From positions 310,001 through 374,000 of the forward strand of contig CAYNRY010000003.1 of the NCBI GenBank assembly GCA_964399985.1: DNA of 64,000 nucleotides, written 5' to 3'. The position numbers and the translations under genes are program-made. Positions 16,790-24,423 of the stretch are shown here, one piece after another; position 1 is the stretch's first letter, and every line of letters begins with the position of its first letter. The DNA is from Micavibrio_B sp964399985 (lineage in GTDB: Bacteria; Pseudomonadota; Alphaproteobacteria; Micavibrionales; Micavibrionaceae). The notes under the pieces are model-generated. The model was not told the DNA's origin and did no database searches. It was given only the letters and a program-made list of their open reading frames with translations.

Positions 16790-18091
16790 TTATAAATTCA
16801 ACGCGCGATCCACAATCGAAGGCGCGTGTTTGATATAAACGCTGTAATCGAAAATTTGGTCCATATCTTCTTTAGATAATACACCGGAAACTTTTTCATC
16901 CTGTTCAAGGAATTCGCGCAGCGTGGTCTTGCCCTGAGATTCCCATACTTTCATTGCAGCTGTTTGCACAAGGCGATAAGCGTCTTCGCGGCTGATGCCT
17001 TTCTGAGTGAGCGCCAATAGAGTACGCTGGGAAAAGACCAGTCCGCCCATGCTCTCTAGGTTTTGTTTCATACGCTCCGGATAAATCAGCAGGTTTTCAA
17101 CGACGCCGGCGAGGCGGTTGAGCGCAAAATCCAGCGCGATCGTAGCATCGGGTGCCATCAAGCGCTCGGCGGCGGAATGCGAGATATCCCGTTCATGCCA
17201 TAAGGCCACATTCTCCAGCGCCGGAATGACATTCGAGCGGATCAAACGCGCAAGGCCAGTGAGGTTTTCGGTCAAAACCGGATTGCGCTTATGCGGCATG
17301 GCGGATGAGCCTTTTTGCCCGGCAGAGAAAAACTCTTCCGCTTCGCGAACTTCGGTTCTTTGCAGATGGCGAATCTCGACAGCGAGATTTTCAATGGAAG
17401 AGGCGATAACGGCGAGCGTCGCAAAGAACATGGCGTGGCGGTCACGCGGGATGACTTGCGTCGAAACTGTTTCACGGCTCAGGCCAAGTTTGGAGGCGAT
17501 ATATTCTTCGACATCCGGCGGCGTTGTCGCATAGGTGCCGACCGCGCCGGAAATGGCGCAAGTGGAGACTTCTTCCTTTGCACGTTGCATACGCTCTTTT
17601 GCGCGTTTGAAAGCAGCATAGTGTCCGGCGAGTTTGACACCGAATGTCGTCGGCTCGCCATGAATGCCGTGAGAGCGCCCGATGCAAATCGTATTCTTGT
17701 GTTCTTCAGCCCGTTTTTTAAGCGCGGCGAGAACTTTATCCAGATCGGCCAAAATCAAATCGGAAGCTTGTTGTAATTGAACCGCGAAAGATGTGTCGAT
17801 GACATCAGAGGATGTCATGCCCTGATGCATAAATTTTGCTTCATCGCCGACATGTTCGGCGACATTGGTCAGGAAAGCGATGACGTCATGTTTTACTTCG
17901 CGTTCGATCTCGTCGATACGGACCGGATCGAACTTACCGCGCTCGCGGATGGCTTTCGCAACGCCCTTAGGAATGGAACCGTTGATCTCCATGGCTTCGG
18001 CGGCCAGCGTTTCGACTTCCAGCATAATGCGAAAGCGGTTATCCGGTTCCCAGATTTTTGCCATTTCAGGGCGTGTATAGCGTGGTATCAT
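16790..18091 (-). CDS. purB: Adenylosuccinate lyase
   Basis: PurB cleaves SAICAR to AICAR and adenylosuccinate to AMP in purine synthesis. The 433-residue protein belongs to the fumarase/aspartase superfamily, with the signature loop GSSAMPHKRNP, the early RYTRPEMAKIW start and the MTSSDVIDT segment with the conserved SS pair. Its ATG overlaps the stop of the upstream AlbA_2 regulator in an ATGA junction, so translation is probably coupled to it. Confidence 0.97.
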   Translation of the reverse strand: MIPRYTRPEMAKIWEPDNRFRIMLEVETLAAEAMEINGSIPKGVAKAIRERGKFDPVRIDEIEREVKHDVIAFLTNVAEHVGDEAKFMHQGMTSSDVIDTSFAVQLQQASDLILADLDKVLAALKKRAEEHKNTICIGRSHGIHGEPTTFGVKLAGHYAAFKRAKERMQRAKEEVSTCAISGAVGTYATTPPDVEEYIASKLGLSRETVSTQVIPRDRHAMFFATLAVIASSIENLAVEIRHLQRTEVREAEEFFSAGQKGSSAMPHKRNPVLTENLTGLARLIRSNVIPALENVALWHERDISHSAAERLMAPDATIALDFALNRLAGVVENLLIYPERMKQNLESMGGLVFSQRTLLALTQKGISREDAYRLVQTAAMKVWESQGKTTLREFLEQDEKVSGVLSKEDMDQIFDYSVYIKHAPSIVDRALNL

Positions 18092-19440
18092 TTTTTTCTC
18101 TCGTATGCTGTTTGAAAAACAGTTTGCCCTTCAATTCTTGTTATCATCTCGGCTTCAGTCATCTTTGCCAATATATGTTTCATGCTGTTTTCTGAATCAA
18201 TAGAACAGATTTCTCGAGCTTGCTTATTGGTAATTCGACTATTGCGGTCAAGGTATTCCATAATTAAATGCTCTGGTGTTCCCAAAGATTCATGCTTTAA
18301 AGTAACAATAACATTCATGCCGCGAACTTCAATTTTCGGGGGCTTTAGTTTCATTTTATTCATGGCTTGAAAAGCAGTATTTAAACCTTCACCAACATCT
18401 TTATTAGGGGGATTAGGAAATTTGTTAATCAACCTTACTAAAACACCATTTCTTGAGAAGCGTTCATCAAGAATATTCTGAGGCGTTATGTGCCCAGGGA
18501 GTACGCCTGGGCTTTGAATTTCTATTCTATTATCATATATCCTAATGTGAATGTCATCGGAAATACTATAATCTCTATGAAGAACAGCGTTTGTGATAAT
18601 TTCATGAAGTGCTTCTGTAGGATAGTGAATTTGTTTAAATCCTTCACTAGTCATTATTTTAATTGGTTCAATAATCTTTTTTACCCGGTCTACGGCATCT
18701 TTTATTATATTGTAGGCATTTCCTTCTATAGTTAATGGATCAAATATTAAAGTTTCTCTGTCTCCTTCTTTCTTTGTCCCGTACTGATAAATTTTTATTG
18801 CACTTTTAGGGATGACAATTTGAGGCTCTTCACCAAACAAAATTATGCCTGCTACGGTCGGTAAGTTATTTATTATTAATCGCTGTTTGTTGAGCCATGA
18901 GTCCGGGTCAGTATGTGGAACAACTTGCTTAATAAAATATTTTATATGTGGTGAATCTGTAATTATATTCTTATCTGTCTTTACAGTGTCAACTTCATGA
19001 GAAGTTATACCTTTATTCCTCTTAAGTAATTCTAGGCCGGCATTATCTAATGGAATATTTTGTGCTCCACGACGAACATAGGTTTTTCCATCCGAGGCAT
19101 TTTTTATGTTGCTGTTTTTTAGTACTTCAATTTTTAAGACTAAGCCGTCTTCACTGTTGTTTTTTAAAAAATAAGCGAAGGTATCCATTTCAATAGGAAA
19201 GAAGCGTTCAATAGTTGCTATGTGGGCATTTGCTGCCTCAATGTTAGGAAAGCCCTCCCAAATCTTATTATCTTCAATGCCGATGTAAATTTCTCCGCCA
19301 TCAGCGTTAGAGAGTGCAGATAGTGTTTTAGTTAGATTTGCTGGCGCTATTCGGACTGATTTAAAATCTAAAAAATGAGATTCTTCATCATTAAGTATTT
19401 TAGCGCAATCTTCGTTGCTAATCCCAGTCGTGCTAATCAT
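18088..19440 (-). CDS. AlbA_2 (Schlafen-like) plus HATPase-type transcriptional regulator
   Basis: Residues 15-60 form an AlbA_2/Schlafen-type DNA-binding domain (ESHFLDFKSV, then SALSNADGGEIYIGIED). Residues about 275-380 match the GHKL-type ATPase module of this regulator family (HEIITNAVLHRDYS, 279-292, with the N-box Asn, then VGEGLNTAFQAM). A winged-helix segment follows (ITNKQAREICSID). Such proteins are ATP-binding regulators, some near defence loci. The gene is clearly more AT-rich than its neighbours, which hints at transfer, yet it has ATGA overlaps with both radC upstream and purB downstream. The target is unknown. Confidence 0.85.
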   Translation of the reverse strand: MISTTGISNEDCAKILNDEESHFLDFKSVRIAPANLTKTLSALSNADGGEIYIGIEDNKIWEGFPNIEAANAHIATIERFFPIEMDTFAYFLKNNSEDGLVLKIEVLKNSNIKNASDGKTYVRRGAQNIPLDNAGLELLKRNKGITSHEVDTVKTDKNIITDSPHIKYFIKQVVPHTDPDSWLNKQRLIINNLPTVAGIILFGEEPQIVIPKSAIKIYQYGTKKEGDRETLIFDPLTIEGNAYNIIKDAVDRVKKIIEPIKIMTSEGFKQIHYPTEALHEIITNAVLHRDYSISDDIHIRIYDNRIEIQSPGVLPGHITPQNILDERFSRNGVLVRLINKFPNPPNKDVGEGLNTAFQAMNKMKLKPPKIEVRGMNVIVTLKHESLGTPEHLIMEYLDRNSRITNKQAREICSIDSENSMKHILAKMTEAEMITRIEGQTVFQTAYERKK

Positions 19441-20147
19441 ATTAGGCCCATATTTCTCATCGAGTTTGTACCGTTTCTAGATACGATAACGTGGTCGTGA
19501 ATGACAATAGAGAAGGGGCGTCCGGCCTCGATAATCTCGTTTGTCATCTCGATATCGGCTTTTGAAGGTGTCGGGTCGCCGCTCGGGTGATTATGGGCAA
19601 GGATCAAGGCGGTTGCGCCAAGCTCCAAAGCGCGTTTCATGATCTCGCGCGGATAGGCGGGTGTATGATCGACCGTGCCGGATTGTTGAATTTCATCGCC
19701 GATTAATTCGTTTTTCTTGTTCAGGAATAACAGGCGGAAATGTTCTTTCTGTTCCCGCGCCATTGTCGCTTGCAGATAATCGATCAACTTGTTCCATGAA
19801 TTGAGGATCGGGCGCTTGAGCAAATCCTGTTTCATCAGGTGAAGCGATGAGGCCTGAATGATCTTGATCGCGGCGGCGGTATTTTCACTGAGGCCAAAGC
19901 TGATTAATTGATCGGCGCTGGCATGCATGACGCTTTGAAAGCTGCCGAAATTTTGGATTAATGATTTCGCGAGTGGTTTGACGTCGCGGCGAGGGATAGC
20001 CGAGAATAAAATCAATTCCAAAATCTCGTAATCCTGAAGCGCGTCGATGCCGCTTTTTAGGAAGCGCTGGCGCAGGCGGTCGCGGTGACCGGAATAATGA
20101 GGCGTTTCTTCTTTAAGGGCGGCTTCAGTCATTAGAAAAGGGGGCAT
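19437..20147 (-). CDS. radC: RadC/JAB1-MPN domain protein
   Basis: The C-terminal JAB1/MPN metal-binding motif is complete (LAHNHPSGDPTPSKAD, about 188-203), and the N-terminal half has the helix-hairpin-helix-like region (LILFSAIPRRDVKPLAKSLI). RadC was named for DNA repair, but that role is disputed; many members accompany mobile or defence loci. The gene overlaps the end of map; with the ATG at 20147 the overlap is 23 bases and with the ATG at 20132 it is 8. Its stop overlaps the next start as ATGA. Confidence 0.93.
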   Translation of the reverse strand: MPPFLMTEAALKEETPHYSGHRDRLRQRFLKSGIDALQDYEILELILFSAIPRRDVKPLAKSLIQNFGSFQSVMHASADQLISFGLSENTAAAIKIIQASSLHLMKQDLLKRPILNSWNKLIDYLQATMAREQKEHFRLLFLNKKNELIGDEIQQSGTVDHTPAYPREIMKRALELGATALILAHNHPSGDPTPSKADIEMTNEIIEAGRPFSIVIHDHVIVSRNGTNSMRNMGLI

Positions 20148-20961
20148 TATACGGCGGCTTATCCAGACCTATAAGTGACTTGGTAAAAATCTCGTACCCT
20201 GTTTCCGTTACGCCGATGGAATGCTCGAACTGCGCGGAGAGGGAACGGTCGCGTGTAACGGCGGTCCAGCCGTCATTCAATACTTTCGTCGGCCAGTCAC
20301 CGGCATTGATCATCGGCTCGATGGTGAAGAACATGCCCGGTTCCAAAATGACATGGTCGGAGTCTGGTTCCCAATAGTGCAAAACGCTTGGCGCGGCATG
20401 AAAACTACGGCCAAGGCCGTGACCGCAAAAATCGCGCACGACGGAAAAACGTTCCGGTTCTGCGACCGCTTGAATGGCCTTGGCGATATCGCCCAAAGAT
20501 ACGCCCGGCTTGACGATTTCGATAGAAGCCATCAGGGATTTATAGGTAATCTCGTTCAACCGCTTGGCCTTGATCGATACATTGCCAACCTCGTACATGC
20601 GGCTGGTGTCGCCATACCATCCGTCGACGATAACGGTGACGTCGATATTGACGATATCGCCATCCATCAATTTTTTCGGTCCCGGTATACCGTGACAGAC
20701 GACATGGTTGATAGAAGTACAGATGGTTTTTGTATAACCCTTGTATCCAAGACAGGCGGGGATCGCGTTGTTTTGAATGATAAAATCGTAACAGCGCTGG
20801 TCCAGCTCTTCTGTCGTGACGCCGATTTTGACGAAAGGCGTGATCATATCGAGGCACTGCGCGGCGAGGCGTCCGGCGGCGCGCATGCCGTCGAAATCAG
20901 CCGCCGTGTGCAGCTCGATCCCTTGGGCGGTAAATGTGTTCTTGGAAGGCAGGTCTTTCAT
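20125..20961 (-). CDS. map: Methionine aminopeptidase, type I
   Basis: MAP removes the initiator methionine from nascent proteins. The two-metal site ligands are visible in DVTVIVDGWYGDTSRM (two Asp), the GHGLGRSFH motif, EPGMFFTIEP and the final FEHSIGVTETGYE. At 278 residues it is a normal type Ia enzyme without an N-terminal extension. It is the first gene of a leftward run into radC, the AlbA_2 regulator and purB. Confidence 0.96.
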   Translation of the reverse strand: MKDLPSKNTFTAQGIELHTAADFDGMRAAGRLAAQCLDMITPFVKIGVTTEELDQRCYDFIIQNNAIPACLGYKGYTKTICTSINHVVCHGIPGPKKLMDGDIVNIDVTVIVDGWYGDTSRMYEVGNVSIKAKRLNEITYKSLMASIEIVKPGVSLGDIAKAIQAVAEPERFSVVRDFCGHGLGRSFHAAPSVLHYWEPDSDHVILEPGMFFTIEPMINAGDWPTKVLNDGWTAVTRDRSLSAQFEHSIGVTETGYEIFTKSLIGLDKPPYNAPFSND

Positions 20962-21042
20962 CTTGTGGGCTTGACGCCTTTCACTCTAAGTCATAGTTAT
21001 AAGTATATTATATCCATATAGTTTCATTAAGAATTTGGCAAC

Positions 21043-21810
21043 ATGACAGACACCGCTCCGACCGCTGCGCTTCTTATTATCGGCAATGAAATCCTCTCGG
21101 GCCGCACACAGGACACGAATACGCAAAATATCGCCGAAAGGCTGACAAATCACGGTATTCGCCTTATTCAGGTTAGAGTTGTGCCTGATATAAAAGACAT
21201 AATCATTCATCATGTAAGCGAATTAAAGGGCAAAGCCGATTATTTACTGACCACCGGCGGCATCGGCCCGACGCATGACGATATTACCGCCGACAGCATT
21301 GCCGAGGCTTTTGGAGTCAAGTTGGAGCTCAATCCCGAGGCCAGAGCCATGCTGCTCGCTCATTACGGCAATGAATCCGACCTGACCGATGCGCGGCTTA
21401 AAATGGCGATGATCCCGCAAGGCGCGGGCCTTATCAAGAACCCTGTTTCCGGTGCACCGGGCTTTATCATGGAAAATGTTTATACCATGGCGGGCGTGCC
21501 GCGCATTATGCTCTCGATGCTCGATGAAATTCTGGCCATGGTCAAAACAGGGCCGAAGATATTGTCGAATTCGGTCAGCTGCAACCTGGGCGAAAGCGCG
21601 GTTGCCGAGGGCCTCGAGAATATCCAGAAGCAATATGACGATGTCGAGATCGGCAGCTATCCGCATTACCGTGCCGGTACGCTGGGCCTGAGCCTCGTCT
21701 TGCGATCGACCGATCCGGCTCGTCTGGATGAAGCGACACTTAAAGTCGTGGCGCTGATCCGCAGCCTCGGCAGCGAACCGGGCGCGATTAGTCTGCAAAG
21801 TGAAAAATAA
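21043..21810 (+). CDS. CinA-like molybdopterin-binding domain protein
   Basis: The 255-residue protein has the MoCF-type fold typical of the CinA N-terminal half (ALLIIGNEILSGRTQDTN, then LLTTGGIGPTHDDITADSIA). The C-terminal nicotinamide-nucleotide amidase domain of full CinA is missing, so it is of the short type. Known relatives act on ADP-ribose or nicotinamide-nucleotide derivatives; the substrate here cannot be read from sequence. It is divergent from map, separated by 81 bases, and precedes tRNA-Leu. Confidence 0.88.
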   Translation: MTDTAPTAALLIIGNEILSGRTQDTNTQNIAERLTNHGIRLIQVRVVPDIKDIIIHHVSELKGKADYLLTTGGIGPTHDDITADSIAEAFGVKLELNPEARAMLLAHYGNESDLTDARLKMAMIPQGAGLIKNPVSGAPGFIMENVYTMAGVPRIMLSMLDEILAMVKTGPKILSNSVSCNLGESAVAEGLENIQKQYDDVEIGSYPHYRAGTLGLSLVLRSTDPARLDEATLKVVALIRSLGSEPGAISLQSEK

Positions 21811-21824
21811 GTCACTTTTTCCAA

Positions 21825-21853
21825 TTCACAGACGCGCATCTTCCGTGTATACC
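21825..21853 (+). promoter_or_regulatory. Probable promoter of tRNA-Leu
   Basis: TTCACA at 21825-21830 and TATACC at 21848-21853 are separated by 17 bases and fit a sigma-70 promoter, with one mismatch in the first box and two in the second. Start of transcription would lie about 8 bases before the mature tRNA. Confidence 0.5.
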
Positions 21854-21867
21854 CTAAAACCTTAAGT

Positions 21868-21952
21868 GGCCCCATGGCGGAATCGGTAGACGCAAGCGAC
21901 TTAAAATCGCTCGCTTTCGGGCGTCCCGGTTCGAGTCCGGGTGGGGCCACCA
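21868..21952 (+). tRNA. tRNA-Leu (anticodon TAA)
   Basis: The 85-base sequence folds as a class II tRNA: acceptor stem GGCCCCA pairs with TGGGGCC, the anticodon stem is AGCGA/TCGCT with loop CTTAAAA giving anticodon TAA, the long variable arm is CGCTTTCGGGCG, and the T arm contains GGTTCGAGTCC. The 3' CCA is encoded. It reads UUA and UUG leucine codons. Confidence 0.97.
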
Positions 21953-21976
21953 ACTTTGAAAGTTGGAACACATTTC

Positions 21977-22372
21977 ATGACAACAGAACTTACCATTTTA
22001 GGCTGGACGCTGATTCTGGCGATCGTCCAGATTTTACTGCCTGCACAATTTCGTACAAAAGAAACCGGCGTTGCCTATAACGCTTCGGCGCGGGATGGCG
22101 AAGGTCCGCCTGTTGGAATTATCACCGCGCGTTTACAGCGAGCGCAGAAAAACCTGTTTGAAACGCTGCCGTTGTTTATTGCCGCCACATTGATCGCGCA
22201 TGTGGCCGATATTCATACGCTATATACCTATTGGGGCGCGTGGATTTATCTGATCGCCCGTGTCGTATATGTGCCGCTTTATGCGTTCGGCATTCCCTAT
22301 ATCCGCTCGCTGGTTTGGGTGGCTTCAATGGCGGGGCTTTGCGCGATTATCTTCTCTGTATTATCCGTTTGA
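21977..22372 (+). CDS. MAPEG-family membrane protein
   Basis: The 131-residue product has four hydrophobic segments and the MAPEG pattern: RLQRAQKNLFETLPLFIAATL in the second helix region and RVVYVPLYAFGIPYIRSLVW near the C-terminus. Family members include glutathione transferases of the membrane and proteins of unknown role. The ATG at 21977 is used because any longer start would lie inside the tRNA gene. The last 12 bases overlap the convergent hydrolase gene. Confidence 0.86.
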   Translation: MTTELTILGWTLILAIVQILLPAQFRTKETGVAYNASARDGEGPPVGIITARLQRAQKNLFETLPLFIAATLIAHVADIHTLYTYWGAWIYLIARVVYVPLYAFGIPYIRSLVWVASMAGLCAIIFSVLSV

Positions 22373-23446
22373 CAATGACTGGCAGGGCGCGCGTTCGTTT
22401 TTATATTGAACGCGGACAGGCCGTGCAGGATTTTCCGAGATAAAGATTTCAACGTCGTCATCGCCGGGCTGGTCTTTGCAACGATCTTCCCTGAGATAAT
22501 CCCATTCTTTCTCTCCCTGATCGTCGCCACGATCGGTACGGAATATCTTTTCTTCCGTCATGAATTTCAAATAACGCTGAGCGGTGCTGGCTCTTGGATG
22601 TTCATGATCATTTCCGGATCCGAAGACTACATAGTCGGGTTTGACCGCCTGAATGAAACATGTCGACGACGAATTGTCGCCGCCGTGATGCTGTCCGATC
22701 AGCAAGTCGCTTTTCAGCGTGACGCGGCTTTTTTCGATCATCCATTTTTCGGCATAGCGACAGGCGTCAGGCTTATCGCCGCCTTTGCGTCCGATCGTGT
22801 CTCCCGTCAGTAAAACAGACTTGCCGGCATAAGAAAATTTAGCCGTGATGCTGACGATGTTGTTTTTTTCAGCGTCGCTGAGTCCTGCACCGGCTTCATC
22901 GCCGTAAGGCCAGCTATGCCATCCGGCCACCAGGGTAACGCTTGCACCACCTAGCTGAACAATGAGGGGATTTCTTTTATCACTGACTGTATTCGGCAAA
23001 GGTTCAAGTTGCAGGTTCATGACAGGATTTTTACCTTGCGCACGAGCTTCTTTTTCCAGTCTTTCCAAAGCCTCCACTACTTTAGGCCATATATTTTTCG
23101 ATGTCCCGGCGCGGCCTGTATAGATGATCTTTTTGGCCGTCCTATGATTTTCCTTACTAAATATTTTAGGGAATTCCCCGACATGGTCGGCATCGGAATG
23201 ACTTAAAATAACAAGGTCGATTTCGTTAGCGCCTATAATTTCATCGACAGCTTTGGCGCAATCATCAGTTTTATAATTTCCGGCGTCATAAAGCATATAT
23301 TTCAGGTCGGGCGTTCTGACGATGACGCAGAGCGCATTACCTGCGTCGACAACCCTTATATAGGTTTCTTTTTCTCCCGTCACGGCAGCGGCGGAAGCTG
23401 ACAAGCCGAACAGGGCGCTAAGACCTATTAATTTATGCAATGACAT
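22361..23446 (-). CDS. Secreted ComEC/Rec2-like metallo-beta-lactamase-fold hydrolase
   Basis: A signal peptide (LHKLIGLSALFGLSASAAA) precedes a metallo-beta-lactamase fold. The metal-binding motif is SHSDADHVGEF, the HxDxDH form found in the hydrolase domain of the DNA-uptake protein ComEC; LLTGDTIG and LLIGQHHGGDNSS supply further ligands. No ComEC membrane channel is attached, so this is a free periplasmic or secreted enzyme, perhaps a phosphodiesterase or nuclease. The start at 23446 is chosen for its AAAGGGGA site; an upstream ATG adds 17 residues. Confidence 0.85.
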   Translation of the reverse strand: MSLHKLIGLSALFGLSASAAAVTGEKETYIRVVDAGNALCVIVRTPDLKYMLYDAGNYKTDDCAKAVDEIIGANEIDLVILSHSDADHVGEFPKIFSKENHRTAKKIIYTGRAGTSKNIWPKVVEALERLEKEARAQGKNPVMNLQLEPLPNTVSDKRNPLIVQLGGASVTLVAGWHSWPYGDEAGAGLSDAEKNNIVSITAKFSYAGKSVLLTGDTIGRKGGDKPDACRYAEKWMIEKSRVTLKSDLLIGQHHGGDNSSSTCFIQAVKPDYVVFGSGNDHEHPRASTAQRYLKFMTEEKIFRTDRGDDQGEKEWDYLREDRCKDQPGDDDVEIFISENPARPVRVQYKNERAPCQSLSNG

Positions 23447-23502
23447 GGATATCCCCTTTTTTCGGGGAGCATAAAAAGCTTTAAGTCGTGAACGCAAGAA
23501 AA

Positions 23503-24141
23503 TTATTCGGAAGATGTAGGTGGGGCCGGGGGTGGAGTGCTGCGCTTTGCCAGTTTGGTATATAATCCGGCTAAAGCGAGCGAGACGATAGAGCCGACGC
23601 CGATTTCCATCACGCGCAGCATCACATAGTGAAATTCTTCTTCATGAGTCTGGGCGAGGCGGCCCGCATCCATCAATATCACGACCGTCACCGGCGCAAG
23701 GCGCCAATTCACCGGATAGCGCGGCACCCGCATCACCAGCATTACTGTGAAGGCGGCGGAGAGTATCATCACCAGCGGCGAGTAGCCGAAGTAAAAGATA
23801 CTGGCCAGACCAATGGCGCAGCCGACAATGGTATTCAGCCCGCGCACCTTGGCAAGACCGAAAGTGGTGTTGAGATCGGGATCGCTGACGACAAAGACGG
23901 TGATCACCGCCCAGATCGGATTGGGAATACCCGCCAGCGTCAGGCTGTACCAACAGATCAACGACGCCATCAGCACTTTCGAAGCATAGACGAAGGATTT
24001 ATGGGAGAGGGCGAGCTTCAGACGGTCTTTATACATGTTTCGCAAATTACGATTTTTAAGTATGAAATCCAGCCCGAAATGTAGTTTCCTTTGGAAGAAC
24101 GATGGCAATACCGATTTCCCTTGCATCTTATCCCTAAACAT
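23503..24141 (-). CDS. FUSC-family inner-membrane protein (short form)
   Basis: The 212-residue protein has several transmembrane helices and the FUSC N-terminal pattern (WYSLTLAGIPNPIWAVITVFVV, then KVRGLNTIVGCAIGL, and RYPVNWRLAP). The family includes aromatic acid exporters, but full exporters are much longer, with a soluble domain and a second membrane half, so this is a short relative. A start at MYKDRLK (24036) is also possible, since the first 35 residues are poorly conserved-looking. It is divergent from the DEAD-box helicase gene. Confidence 0.75.
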   Translation of the reverse strand: MFRDKMQGKSVLPSFFQRKLHFGLDFILKNRNLRNMYKDRLKLALSHKSFVYASKVLMASLICWYSLTLAGIPNPIWAVITVFVVSDPDLNTTFGLAKVRGLNTIVGCAIGLASIFYFGYSPLVMILSAAFTVMLVMRVPRYPVNWRLAPVTVVILMDAGRLAQTHEEEFHYVMLRVMEIGVGSIVSLALAGLYTKLAKRSTPPPAPPTSSE

Positions 24142-24423
24142 GGTTTATAGCCCTCGAGTTAAGTTTAAAGCTCTCATCAGGTGGGTTGCCAGTCCTTAAG
24201 GACGAAGACAGCCGAATGTATCGCCCTCCCAACAGTCTTAAAGACAGTTTCTGGCGTGATACGCAGAAACGATTTTCCCAAAAAGAAGCCATCGTTCGTT
24301 TGAAAAGAGTTTACCGGATACGGCAATAATGCCGTTTTGATCACGGTCGCGGACGCTCTTTGTCATTTCGAAACCAAGTTTTCGAGAGACGAATAACGTA
24401 TTTTTAAAAAGGAAAAAATCCCA
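24142..24423 (+). promoter_or_regulatory. Long leader/regulatory region ahead of the DEAD-box helicase gene
   Basis: The 282-base gap holds no convincing gene. It contains several inverted repeats that could fold in a leader RNA: GTCCTTAAGGAC, CGGCAATAATGCCG, and a paired region around GTTTCTGGCGTGATACGCAG. AAAAAGGAAAAA precedes the helicase ATG. RNA helicase mRNAs often have long, temperature- or self-regulated leaders; that role is inferred here. Confidence 0.4.

Noticed and set aside
20221..21021. 266-codon plus-strand frame over map
   Set aside because: It is antisense to a clear methionine aminopeptidase and shows no recognisable protein features.
21941..21976. Extended GTG start for the MAPEG gene
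   Set aside because: It would place the start inside the tRNA-Leu 3' end; the ATG at 21977 begins the first membrane helix.
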